Of a stretch of DNA of 23,018 nt, positions 1 through 8,091 are shown in pieces. The stretch lies in NCBI GenBank assembly GCA_036493755.1, contig DASXPG010000007.1, positions 1 through 23,018 on the forward strand, read 5' to 3'. Position 1 is the stretch's first letter. Every line of letters begins with the position of its first letter. The DNA is from DASXPG01 sp036493755 (lineage in GTDB: Bacteria; Gemmatimonadota; Gemmatimonadetes; Gemmatimonadales; JACORV01). The notes under the pieces are model-generated. The model searched no databases. It was given only the letters and a program-made list of their open reading frames with translations, and was not told where the DNA came from. The translations under genes were made by a program, and so were the position numbers.

Positions 1-435
1 CTGCGACGAAAGGCCGACATGGTACTTGCCGATGTCGCCGCCGAGGAAGATGTGCTCGGTGACCGAGGGGAAAAGGATACCGGTGAAGCGAGCGAACGCC
101 ACCGCGACGGCGGCGATGGTGCCCGTCTGAATCACGGTGAAGAGCGTCCAGCCGTAGAGATATCCGAAGAGCGGCGAGATCCCTTCGCGCAGATAGACGT
201 ACTGCCCGCCCGCCGTGGGGAACATCGCCGCCAGCTCGCCCTGGGTGAGCGCGCCGAGCAGCGTGAGCGCTCCGGAAATCGCCCAGACGGCCAGCATCAA
301 GCCCGGCGTGCCGACTTCGCGGGTGATCTGTGCGCTGACGATGAAGATGCCGGACCCGATCATCGATCCGACGACCAGCGCCGTCGCATCGAGTCGGGTG
401 ATGGCTTTGACGAATCCCTGGTTGGACTCGCTCAG
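1..435 (-). CDS. APC family amino-acid permease, N-terminal part (runs off left edge)
   Basis: This is an inner-membrane amino-acid/polyamine/organocation transporter; 145 residues are visible and the rest lies beyond base 1. The reading frame shows three hydrophobic helices, at about residues 17-35, 46-70 and 92-121. The first carries GSMIGSGIF, the unwound substrate-binding helix 1 motif of the APC fold, and GGQYVYLRE at 76-84 follows helix 2. No ATG, GTG or TTG occurs in this frame between an upstream stop and the internal Met of GSMIGSG. The CTG at 435-433 gives an N-terminus (SESNQGFVKAI) of the length expected for the family. A GGAGAG Shine-Dalgarno sits 8-9 bases before it, and it overlaps the stop of the upstream gene as CTGA. 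I therefore call a CTG start. The substrate is not predictable from this fragment. Family call is secure; the start is an inference. Confidence 0.88.
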   Translation of the reverse strand, partial: MSESNQGFVKAITRLDATALVVGSMIGSGIFIVSAQITREVGTPGLMLAVWAISGALTLLGALTQGELAAMFPTAGGQYVYLREGISPLFGYLYGWTLFTVIQTGTIAAVAVAFARFTGILFPSVTEHIFLGGDIGKYHVGLSSQ

Positions 436-650
436 GCGTTCGCCTCTCCGGCACCGGGCGTCATGCCGCGGCTGGCATTGAGCACGTCGCGCATGTGTCG
501 CGCGATGGACTCGATTTCCCGAAGCGCGCGGACGGTTTCGGGATCGAGCGATGCTTCATTGAGCAGAAGGAGCTGGGTCTCGGTGAGGAGGGCGGCGAGC
601 GGGTTGGCGAGATCGTGCCTCAGCCGCCGCGTTTTGTCTTCCTGATCCAC
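432..650 (-). CDS. Orphan histidine-kinase dimerisation/phosphoacceptor (HisKA-like) domain protein
   Basis: This is a 72-residue protein with a GTG start. Residues 8-25 (RRLRHDLANPLAALLTE) match the H-box of HisKA domains, with the candidate phospho-accepting His at residue 12 followed by Asp and an Asn-Pro-Leu. The rest is two predicted amphipathic helices, as in a DHp helical hairpin (helix 2 at about 37-60). There is no CA/HATPase domain, sensor or membrane segment, so it cannot autophosphorylate alone. It starts 14 bases after the 94-aa gene and its stop overlaps the CTG start of the permease gene, so the three form one operon. It could be a phosphotransfer hairpin, a decoy for a kinase or a dimerisation module regulating the permease. 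A pseudogene remnant is less likely because the frame is intact and the ends are neatly coupled. The similarity is by motif only. Confidence 0.7.
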   Translation of the reverse strand: MDQEDKTRRLRHDLANPLAALLTETQLLLLNEASLDPETVRALREIESIARHMRDVLNASRGMTPGAGEANA

Positions 651-664
651 CAGTCGCTATCCCG

Positions 665-949
665 TCACGTCGCCAGCGAGCGGAAGAGATCGCGCATGTT
701 GTGGTCGCGCAAATCGCGCACCGCCTGCCACAGGTCCTGCTCGGTGGTCGCGCAGAAGATCTCGGCCGTGATCCGCTCGGTCTCGTTCTCTTCGAGAAAA
801 TGCAGCCGGGCACGCCAGATTCCGTCCTCGGTGCGGCGCACGGCGAGACGGATGGAGACAAGACGGCCTTCGAATTGAACCGGCGGAAGATCGTGAAGCT
901 GCGGTTCCGACGGCTCAGGGGCCATCGGCCGTACTTGCGGTAGTGGCAT
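665..949 (-). CDS. Conserved-looking 94-aa protein of unknown function
   Basis: I do not recognise this family. The chosen ATG at 949-947 is preceded by a perfect GGAGG six bases upstream; a longer frame reading back to 1045 crosses the probable promoter and is rejected. The first 20 residues are proline-rich (MPLPQVRPMAPEPSEP). A compact domain follows, with alternating strands (GRLVSIRLAVRR, IWRARLHFLEE, ERITAEIFCATT), then a C-terminal helix rich in Asp and Arg (DLWQAVRDLRDHNMRDLFRSL). No signal peptide or membrane segment is present, so it is probably cytoplasmic. It is first in an operon with the orphan HisKA protein and an APC permease, which hints at a regulatory or adaptor role, but nothing in the sequence fixes a function. 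Confidence 0.75.
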   Translation of the reverse strand: MPLPQVRPMAPEPSEPQLHDLPPVQFEGRLVSIRLAVRRTEDGIWRARLHFLEENETERITAEIFCATTEQDLWQAVRDLRDHNMRDLFRSLAT

Positions 950-970
950 CGGATGCCTCCCAAGAGGGGG

Positions 971-986
971 GTTCCGAACCCGGAAC
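971..986 (-). repeat. Small hairpin in the 5' leader of the 94-aa gene
   Basis: GTTCCG and CGGAAC pair around a 4-base loop about 20 bases before the ATG at 949. Just downstream, CCTC (minus strand) lies opposite the GGAGG ribosome binding site and could pair with it. A role in translation control is possible but not shown. Confidence 0.35.
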
Positions 987-1017
987 GGACCTTCGAAAAA
1001 AGCCCCGAGTTTGAAGC

Positions 1018-1045
1018 AATATATGGACTTAGCTCGCAGGAGCAA
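1018..1045 (-). promoter_or_regulatory. Putative sigma70-type promoter of the small-protein/permease operon
   Basis: Reading the minus strand, TTGCTC (1045-1040) is followed after 16 bases by TATATT (1023-1018) in the only AT-rich patch of the region. Transcription would start near 1011 and give a leader of about 60 bases before the ATG at 949. The leader contains a small hairpin (971-986, GTTCCG stem, 4-base loop). Confidence 0.5.
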
Positions 1046-1121
1046 TACTCAGACTGGGGGCAGGGGAGCGCATGGGGAGCTTGGGGCAGTCGCGCGGTGA
1101 TCGACGGATGATCCGCCTCCC

Positions 1122-1149
1122 TTGCCTCACTGGCCCATTCCGGTATACG
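1122..1149 (+). promoter_or_regulatory. Putative promoter of the rho operon
   Basis: TTGCCT (1122-1127) and TATACG (1144-1149) are separated by 16 bases on the plus strand. The predicted start near 1156 leaves a leader of about 100 bases before the GTG at 1255 and argues against the upstream ATG at 1072. The divergent minus-strand promoter lies about 80 bases away. Apart from these two promoters and a short hairpin I see nothing else in the 305-base gap between 949 and 1255. Confidence 0.45.
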
Positions 1150-1254
1150 TTTTCAGTCGATTCACCTGACCCCAGTTCATCTCCGCCAACATCACGCAGT
1201 TTTCCGTCGGGCATGCCGCCCTCAATTCCCGCACCAAGCCGGAGCCTTCCCCCA

Positions 1255-2505
<1,251 letters not shown>

Positions 2506-2513
2506 GGGCGAGA

Positions 2514-2948
2514 ATCGCGACGCGCGAAGCGCGAAGCGGAAGAGTCCTCGCGGTCGACTGGGGCGAGAAGCGATTTGGACTCGCCCTGTCGGACCCCCTT
2601 CGCATGATCGCCCAGCCGCTGACCACGCTCACCCGCCGCGCCGGCAAACGCGCGCCGGTAGGCGCCATCGCCGATCTGGCGAAGCTGCACGAGGCCACCG
2701 AGCTGGTGGTCGGATTGCCGCTCACACCTTCGGGGGATGAAGCCGAGGCGGCGCTCGAAGCGCGGGCGCTGTCCCAGGCCCTCGGCACCCGCACCGGATT
2801 GCCGGTCCATCTCATCGACGAGCGAATGACCACCGCGCACGCGCTGAAGTCGGCGCGCCGTGCCGGCGTGAAGGACCGCGATTCGCGCGAGAAGATCGAT
2901 CAGATGGCCGCCGTCGGAATCCTCCAGGCCTTTCTGGACCGCAAATGA
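2514..2948 (+). CDS. ruvX: Putative pre-16S rRNA nuclease / Holliday junction resolvase RuvX (YqgF)
   Basis: RuvX/YqgF is a small RNase H-fold nuclease used in 16S rRNA 5' maturation and/or recombination. Motifs seen are VLAVDWGEKRFGLALSDP (the first catalytic Asp strand), ELVVGLPLTPSGDE (the VGLP motif with its loop), VHLIDERMTTAHA (second acidic motif DERmTT) and KIDQMAAVGILQAFLD with the last Asp. The ATG at 2604 would remove the first catalytic Asp, so translation must begin upstream. Yet the frame back into rho has no ATG, GTG, TTG or CTG. I provisionally place the start at ATC 2514, eight bases after the rho stop with GGGGCGAGA before it, giving 144 residues, the usual family length. 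The 3' end overlaps mltG as ATGA. Identity is firm; the start is uncertain. Confidence 0.9.
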   Translation: MATREARSGRVLAVDWGEKRFGLALSDPLRMIAQPLTTLTRRAGKRAPVGAIADLAKLHEATELVVGLPLTPSGDEAEAALEARALSQALGTRTGLPVHLIDERMTTAHALKSARRAGVKDRDSREKIDQMAAVGILQAFLDRK

Positions 2949-4051
2949 AACGCTGCCTGGTTGCCGCGCTGTGCGTCGGTCTGGCCGCTTGCCAGGCGCC
3001 GGGTCCGAACGCGCCCAAGGCCCACGTCTACATTCCCCGCGGCAGCTCGCTCAAGGGCGTCACCGATTCGCTCCTCAACCACGGCGTCATCGAGACCGGC
3101 TGGACCTTCCGGCTCTACTCGCAGCTGCGCGGCCTGACGCGGCGGGTGCGGCCGGGACTCTACGCTTTTCCGTTAGGCGAACGGTGGTCGGTGATCGTCG
3201 GCGCGCTGGCGACGGGCCGCACCGACGACGCCCTCTTCACCGTTCCCGAGGGACTCACCGTCCGCCAGATCGCCGATCTCGCCGCGGGCGTTCTGCGCCT
3301 CGCGACCGATTCGGTACGCAGCGCTTTGCGCGATTCATTCCTCGCGGCGGCGCGCGACTCGACCGTCCGCAACGAATTCGGGATCACCGTTCCCAAGGGC
3401 GTGAAGGAGCCGCTCGAGGGGTATCTCCTTCCCGAGAGCTACCGCGTCGCGTACGACGAGACCCCGAGGGACCTGGTCAAGCACATGCTGCGCCAGTTCA
3501 TGGCGGTCTGGGACACCAGCGCCGATCGCAAGGCGGCCGCGATGGGAATGACGCGCACTCAGGCGCTGACGCTGGCGAGCATCGTCGAAGGCGAGGCGCG
3601 CATGCCGGCGGAGCGGAAAATCATCGCCGGCGTGTACTACAACCGCTGGCGCAAGCACATGCTGCTTCAAGCCGACCCGACGGTGATTTACGCGGTGCAG
3701 CTCAACAACGACAAGCCCATCCACCGGGTGCTCTACCGGCACCTGAAGGTGCATTCGCCCTACAACACCTACCTGTACCCGGGCCTGCCGCCCGGGCCGA
3801 TCAACAATCCGGGACGTGCCTCGATCTATGCGGCGCTGGAGCCGGCGCGCCACAATCTTCTCTACTTCGTCGCCGCTCCGGATGGGCACTCGATGTTCTC
3901 GGCGACGGCCTCGGAGCACGCCGATTCGGTTGCCGTCGCGCGCATTCTCCGCGCCCAGGCCGAAGCCGTGCGCGACAGCATCACCCGCGACAGCATCGCC
4001 GCGGCGCACGGCCGCAGCGTCCCCACCAAGAGCCGCGCGGTCAGACCGTGA
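2945..4051 (+). CDS. mltG: Endolytic murein transglycosylase MltG
   Basis: MltG (YceG family) cuts nascent glycan strands in the periplasm and so limits peptidoglycan chain length. The 368-residue product begins with a short lysine/arginine head and hydrophobic stretch ending LAAC, a lipobox with Cys16. This suggests a lipoprotein rather than the usual single transmembrane anchor. A LysM-like region follows (about 26-100: YIPRGSSLKGVTDSLLNHGVI, FTVPEGLTVRQIADL). The catalytic domain has LEGYLLPESY (158-166), LASIVEGEA with catalytic Glu215, QADPTVIYA, SPYNTYLYPGLPPGPINNPG and FVAAPDGHSMFS. All hallmark motifs of the family are present. The gene overlaps ruvX (ATGA) and thiE (GTGA). The ruvX-mltG pairing is common in bacteria. 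Confidence 0.96.
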   Translation: MKRCLVAALCVGLAACQAPGPNAPKAHVYIPRGSSLKGVTDSLLNHGVIETGWTFRLYSQLRGLTRRVRPGLYAFPLGERWSVIVGALATGRTDDALFTVPEGLTVRQIADLAAGVLRLATDSVRSALRDSFLAAARDSTVRNEFGITVPKGVKEPLEGYLLPESYRVAYDETPRDLVKHMLRQFMAVWDTSADRKAAAMGMTRTQALTLASIVEGEARMPAERKIIAGVYYNRWRKHMLLQADPTVIYAVQLNNDKPIHRVLYRHLKVHSPYNTYLYPGLPPGPINNPGRASIYAALEPARHNLLYFVAAPDGHSMFSATASEHADSVAVARILRAQAEAVRDSITRDSIAAAHGRSVPTKSRAVRP

Positions 4052-4683
4052 CACCCCGCGCCGGCGCGGAACGAAGCGCGCTGCTGCGGCTGATCGTCAT
4101 CATCGACCACGACGCCGCCCGCGGCCGAGATTGCGCGGCCCTCGCCGCCGCCGCTGAACGGGGAGGCGCGACGATGCTCCAGGTCCGCGCCAAACAGCTC
4201 GGCCCGGGACAGATTGCCGGCCTGACCCGGCAAATTATCGCGGCGGTCTCCCTCCCCGTCATCGTCAACGACCGCTTCGACGTCGCCATCGCCACCGGCG
4301 CGGCCGGCTGCCATCTCGGCCCGGCCGACCTGCCACTCGACGTAGCGCGACGCCTGGCACCGGCCGGCTTCATCCTCGGCGGCTCGGCCGGCAATCCCGA
4401 GGAAGCCCGCATCGCGACGCGCGGCGGCGCCGACTACCTCGGCGTCGGGCCGATCCACTCCACCGCGAACAAATCCGACGCGGGCGGCGCGATCGGCATC
4501 GAAGGATTTACCGCGGTCCGACTGGCCACCGCCCTCCCCTGCGTCGCCATCGGCGGCGTCGGCGCGAGCGATATCCCCGCGCTCGTCGAAGCGGGCGCCG
4601 CGGGAATCGCGGTGATCGGAGCGGCACTCAATGCCGACGACGTTGAAGAAGCGGTGCGACGCCTCAACTACCTTCCACCATGA
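4048..4683 (+). CDS. thiE: Thiamine-phosphate synthase family protein (ThiE; TenI possible)
   Basis: ThiE joins hydroxymethylpyrimidine diphosphate with thiazole phosphate to give thiamine phosphate in the cytoplasm. The product is a 211-residue TIM barrel from a GTG start that overlaps the mltG stop (GTGA). Conserved elements are TMLQVRAKQL (42-51), PVIVNDRFDVA (70-80, with the Asn-Asp pair), GCHLGPADLP (87-96), GGADYLGVGPIHSTANKSDA (126-145), CVAIGGVGASDI and GIAVIGA. The segment usually reading SxH/SxHn is GGSAGNPEEA here, slightly unusual. No other thi gene or TPP riboswitch is nearby, so the paralogue TenI (thiazole tautomerase) cannot be excluded, although Lys142 in the GPI..T..K loop favours ThiE. 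It sits inside the rho-ruvX-mltG operon and overlaps the following methyltransferase gene by ATGA. Confidence 0.88.
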   Translation: MTPRAGAERSALLRLIVIIDHDAARGRDCAALAAAAERGGATMLQVRAKQLGPGQIAGLTRQIIAAVSLPVIVNDRFDVAIATGAAGCHLGPADLPLDVARRLAPAGFILGGSAGNPEEARIATRGGADYLGVGPIHSTANKSDAGGAIGIEGFTAVRLATALPCVAIGGVGASDIPALVEAGAAGIAVIGAALNADDVEEAVRRLNYLPP

Positions 4684-5840
4684 CTCCCGCCATCACGCTG
4701 ACTCCCAAGGGTGCCGCGCGCCTGGTCGCCGGCCATCCCTGGATTTATCGCTCCGACCTCGGCCGACACGAGGGGCTGGATGCCGGACTGGTCCGCCTGC
4801 TCGATCCGCGCGGCAAGGGCCTGGGCACGGCGCTCTTCTCGCCGCATTCAGAGATCCGGGTCCGTTGGCTCGCGCCCGACGGCGTCACCGTAGACGCCTC
4901 GTGGTGGCAGCAGGCGATCCACGCGGCGGTGCATCGGCGCGCAGGCATCATCGATACCGGCGCGAGGATGGTTCACGCCGAAGGAGACGGGCTGCCATCG
5001 CTGATCGTGGACCGTTACGGCGCCGTCGCGGTCGCCCAGCTTCTCTCGGCGGGGCTGGAAACGGTTCGCGGGGAGGTCATCGACGCCATTCGCGCCGCGT
5101 TGGAGCCCAGGAGCCTGCTGCTGCGCAACGACGCATCCGTCCGCACGCGCGAACGATTGCCGCGCGAGACGGTGGCTGCCTTCGGCGACGTACCGGAGCG
5201 CGCGCCCTACAGCGAAGGCGCGCTGACCTTCAACGCCGCGCCCTGGAAGGGCCAGAAGACCGGTGCTTACCTCGACCAGCGTGAGAATCATCAGCTCGTC
5301 GGCGGATTGGGACGCGGCCGCTGCCTCGATGTTTTCTCCTACCACGGCGCCTTCGCGCTGCAAATGCTGAAGCATGGCGCGAGCGACGTCGTGGCCATCG
5401 ACAGCTCGAAGGAGGCGCTCGCGGCGTCGCAAGAGTCGGCTTCTGAAAATGGACTGAGCGGTCTGACGCCGGTGGAAGCCGACGCCTTCGACTGGCTGCG
5501 ATCGGAAACCCGAGCTGGAAAGCGCTACGAAGTCGTGGTGCTGGATCCGCCCGCATTCGCCAAGGAAAAGGGCTCGGTGGAAAGAGCCCTGGCCGGTTAC
5601 AAGGAGCTGAATCTCCAGGCGATGAAACTGCTGGCGCCCGGTGGCCATCTCTTCACGGCGTCATGCAGCTATCACGTCCATCGCGGGGATTTCTTTCAGA
5701 TGCTGTCGGAGGCGGCGGCAGACAGCGGACGGCGGATGCAGATCGTCGAGATCCGGAGCGCTTCGTCCGATCATCCCGAGTTGGTCACGGTCCCGGAGAC
5801 CGGCTACCTGAAAGCGGCGCTGCTGAGGGCTATCGAATGA
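4680..5840 (+). CDS. Class I SAM-dependent rRNA methyltransferase, RlmI-like (PUA plus methyltransferase)
   Basis: The protein resembles RlmI, which methylates a cytosine at C5 in 23S rRNA. It has 386 residues. An N-terminal PUA domain (residues 5-70; GHPWIYRSD is the family's typical start) leads into the linker motif EGDGLPSLIVDRYG. Then come GQKTGAYLDQRENH (191-204), the SAM-binding LDVFSYHGAFALQMLKHGA (216-234), the acidic strand VVAIDSS (Asp241), the catalytic VVLDPPAF (286-293) and TASCSYHV with Cys329, the nucleophile expected for m5C transfer. The start ATG overlaps the thiE stop (ATGA), so it is the last gene of the rho operon. Its 3' end overlaps the convergent minus-strand gene by 11 bases, and no terminator hairpin is visible between them. 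The exact target base is inferred from family, not shown. Confidence 0.93.
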   Translation: MTPAITLTPKGAARLVAGHPWIYRSDLGRHEGLDAGLVRLLDPRGKGLGTALFSPHSEIRVRWLAPDGVTVDASWWQQAIHAAVHRRAGIIDTGARMVHAEGDGLPSLIVDRYGAVAVAQLLSAGLETVRGEVIDAIRAALEPRSLLLRNDASVRTRERLPRETVAAFGDVPERAPYSEGALTFNAAPWKGQKTGAYLDQRENHQLVGGLGRGRCLDVFSYHGAFALQMLKHGASDVVAIDSSKEALAASQESASENGLSGLTPVEADAFDWLRSETRAGKRYEVVVLDPPAFAKEKGSVERALAGYKELNLQAMKLLAPGGHLFTASCSYHVHRGDFFQMLSEAAADSGRRMQIVEIRSASSDHPELVTVPETGYLKAALLRAIE

Positions 5841-7227
5841 ACCGCGTCCAGATCAGCATCACCGGGGTCAGGTTCACGCTCTGATATCTGATGGGCGCGT
5901 CCTGCCCGCGCGGGTACCACTCGACGGCGATGATCTGGTCGGGCCGGTAGCTCTGCATCGCCTGTTCGTCGGTCGGCAATCCGTCGACGAAGATGCTGAC
6001 GCCGGTCGGACGGCCCTGCTGTAACGTCTGGAGGGTGTACTCGAACACTGACGGTCCTTCGATCGTCAGCCCCGGCAAGCCCTGGAAGACCGCCCGCATC
6101 GAATTACGCCGCCGGACATCCTCGCCCTTCAGATAGTAGCCGCTGCCATTCCGCATCCGTTCTTCGAGATCCGCGAGCTCGATGTCGCCCGCGCCCGACC
6201 GGGCGGTGATCTTGATGGTGTCGAGCACCGTGAGCGCCCGAATGCGCATGACCACGCGCGTCGTATCGCCGTCGCGCAGCATCACCGGCGCGCGCACGGC
6301 GGTATAGCCGACGGTCCGCAGCATCAGCATCTGCGAGCCGGCCGGCAGATTGCCGACGATGAAGTGCCCATTCTCGTCGGAGAAGCTCGACGAGAGTGCG
6401 TCATCCACGGAGGCGCGGACGTTGGCGCGCGGCTGATCGTTGTTGTCGAGAACGGTGCCGACGATGGTGGCATGGCCCTTCCGCAGGCCGACCGAGTCGG
6501 CCAGGGTAGCGCTATCGCGGCTGATGCCGATGTCGCGCCGGGATACGCCGCGCTCGCCGAGCAGCACTTCGGTGACGCCGCTGGTGAAGCGGCCCGCCGC
6601 CGCCGCCGCGGTGACGATGTAGTCGCGCGGCACCCCGCAGGCGTAGTAGTTGCCCACGCTGTCGGTGGTCACGACCACTCCAGGCCTCGTCACTTCGATG
6701 CGCGCGCCACCGAGCCGCGCCGCCACCCACGAAATCGTCACCCGGGCGCCGGAAAGCCGCGCGCGGGTGCCGACATCGCGCACCGAGCCGAAGACCACGC
6801 CGCTGTCACGCGCGCTCGCCACCGGCGACGTCGCTCCGCAGGCGGCGTGATACATCGTGGCCAGCGAGGGGACATCGAGCTCGACGGAGGTCGGACGGCC
6901 GCCGGCGATTTCGATCCGGCGCAGATTGTTGGAGAGACCCGCGGAGTCGAGATCGGCATGCTCGAAGCCGATGATCATCCGCCCCGAAGGCACGCTGTCG
7001 AAATGGAAGCGGCCGTCGGCATCCGTCATCGTCGAGAGGATGGTCCCGTCGATGAATACGCGCGCCCCTTCGAGCGGTCCCTTGAGGAGGCTGTCGTACA
7101 CCAGGCCACGGAGCGAGCCAAAGGTCTGCGAAGCCGGCTCGGGAACGGTGCGGCGAGGCACCTGCGCTTCGAGCATCGCGACCGGCGCGACAATCAGGAA
7201 CGGCCATATGAGCCGACGCGTCATCAC
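5830..7227 (-). CDS. Secreted carboxypeptidase-regulatory-like / TonB-plug domain protein without barrel
   Basis: The 465-residue product has a signal peptide (MMTRRLIWPFLIVAPVAMLEAQ). Three successive beta-sandwich modules of the carboxypeptidase regulatory-like type follow. The first, about 38-118, has GLVYDSLLKGPLEGARVFI and TDADGRFHFDSVPSG. The second, about 144-235, has GSVRDVGTRARLSGARV and TTDSVGNYYACGVP. The third, about 254-330, has GTVLDNNDQPRANVRASV and SDENGHFIVGNLPAG. The C-terminal part (335-460) resembles a TonB-dependent receptor plug: LDTIKITARSG, FQGLPGLTIEG, VSIFVDGLPTD, YRPDQIIAVEWYPRG. The protein then stops where a receptor would begin its 22-strand barrel. Cys130 and Cys197 could form a disulfide. 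It starts 4 bases after the PHP gene, with GAGG 5 bases before ATG. The likely place is the periplasm or outer-membrane face; ligand and partner are unknown. Confidence 0.8.
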   Translation of the reverse strand: MMTRRLIWPFLIVAPVAMLEAQVPRRTVPEPASQTFGSLRGLVYDSLLKGPLEGARVFIDGTILSTMTDADGRFHFDSVPSGRMIIGFEHADLDSAGLSNNLRRIEIAGGRPTSVELDVPSLATMYHAACGATSPVASARDSGVVFGSVRDVGTRARLSGARVTISWVAARLGGARIEVTRPGVVVTTDSVGNYYACGVPRDYIVTAAAAAGRFTSGVTEVLLGERGVSRRDIGISRDSATLADSVGLRKGHATIVGTVLDNNDQPRANVRASVDDALSSSFSDENGHFIVGNLPAGSQMLMLRTVGYTAVRAPVMLRDGDTTRVVMRIRALTVLDTIKITARSGAGDIELADLEERMRNGSGYYLKGEDVRRRNSMRAVFQGLPGLTIEGPSVFEYTLQTLQQGRPTGVSIFVDGLPTDEQAMQSYRPDQIIAVEWYPRGQDAPIRYQSVNLTPVMLIWTRFIR

Positions 7228-7231
7228 TGCC

Positions 7232-8050
7232 TCACGTCATGTCGATGGTCACGCCGAGCCGCTCCAGGAGCGCGCCCACGTGACGATGGGTGACGTACCA
7301 GCTTCCCAGCGGTGGCGTACCACCGTGCCAATCGGATCCGCCTGATACCACAAGGCCGGCGTCACGGGCCGCATGCTCGAGTGCGCTCGACGACGTCGGG
7401 GCCAGGCCGGGCCGCAGTACCTCGACGCCATCCAGCCCCAGCTCGGCCAGCTCGGCGAATCGCGCGGTCTCGTCCAGCGATGGATGCGCCCATACGCTGA
7501 TCCCGCCCGCGGCATGAATCGCCGCGATGGCGTCCTGCACCGCCGGTCCGCGACTCGGGATATACGCCGGACCCCCGTCAGCGAGATAGCGGCTGAAGGC
7601 TTCCTGGGTGTGGCGGACCACACCCAGACGCACCATTGCTTCGGCGACATGCGGGCGGCCGATCGAGGCGTTCCCTTCTGGGGCGCGGACATCCTCGACC
7701 CGGATCGTCACGCCGAGCTTGACCAGCCGGGCCACGATGGTGCCGATCCGCTCCCGGCGAAGCAGGCCGAGGCGGCCGGTGATTTCGGCCAGCGCCGGAT
7801 GCTCGGGATCGACCCCATAACCGAGCAGATGCATGTCCCGGGCTCCGCGGCTACAGGAAAGCTCGGTGCCCGCGATGACCATGAGGCCGAGCGGCTCGGC
7901 GGCCGCGGCAGCACGCGCCACGCCGGCCACGGTGTCATGGTCGGTGATCGCGATGGCGTGCAAACCCGCCCGGTGCGCCTGTGCGGCGACCGCTTCCGGG
8001 GCCAGGAGGCCATCCGAGCAGGTGGTATGAATGTGCAGGTCGAGGTGCAC
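7232..8050 (-). CDS. PHP domain metal-dependent phosphoesterase (RNase AM/TrpH-like)
   Basis: Proteins of this type hydrolyse phosphoester bonds at a trinuclear metal site; the best-known relative, E. coli RNase AM (formerly TrpH/YciV), acts on nucleoside bisphosphates and short RNA 5' ends. From the GTG at 8050 (GGAG nine bases upstream) the product has 272 residues. Metal ligands are visible in order: DLHIHTTCSDG (His6, His8, Asp13), ITDHDT (His38), AGTELS (Glu63), DMHLLGYG (His74), GRPHVAEAMV (His134), WAHP (His189) and GGSDWHGG (Asp240, His242). The central insertion with RPHVAEAMV and AYIPSRG is typical of the RNase AM/TrpH subgroup rather than of histidinol phosphatase or DNA polymerase PHP domains. 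An ATG far upstream at 8134 would overlap the divergent transporter gene and is unlikely. The gene is followed after 4 bases by the TonB-plug protein. Confidence 0.92.
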   Translation of the reverse strand: MHLDLHIHTTCSDGLLAPEAVAAQAHRAGLHAIAITDHDTVAGVARAAAAAEPLGLMVIAGTELSCSRGARDMHLLGYGVDPEHPALAEITGRLGLLRRERIGTIVARLVKLGVTIRVEDVRAPEGNASIGRPHVAEAMVRLGVVRHTQEAFSRYLADGGPAYIPSRGPAVQDAIAAIHAAGGISVWAHPSLDETARFAELAELGLDGVEVLRPGLAPTSSSALEHAARDAGLVVSGGSDWHGGTPPLGSWYVTHRHVGALLERLGVTIDMT

Positions 8051-8091
8051 GAGGGATTGCTCCGGTTCGGCATGGAATCTAGCTTGTGTCC

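Noticed and set aside
971..986. Possible tRNA T-loop-like sequence (GGTTCCGAACC)
   Set aside because: No acceptor stem, anticodon arm or D-loop around it; it is a simple hairpin.
1072..1254. N-terminal extension of Rho to ATG 1072 (or ATG 1213)
   Set aside because: Codon third positions are unlike the gene, the region contains the likely promoter (1122-1149), and 416 residues from GTG 1255 match the family length; ATG 1213 cannot be fully excluded.
2971..4047. Long upstream extension of the thiE frame (open back to 2971)
   Set aside because: It overlaps mltG entirely, is Arg/Pro-rich as expected for a shadow frame in GC-rich DNA, and the GTG at 4048 gives a normal ThiE.
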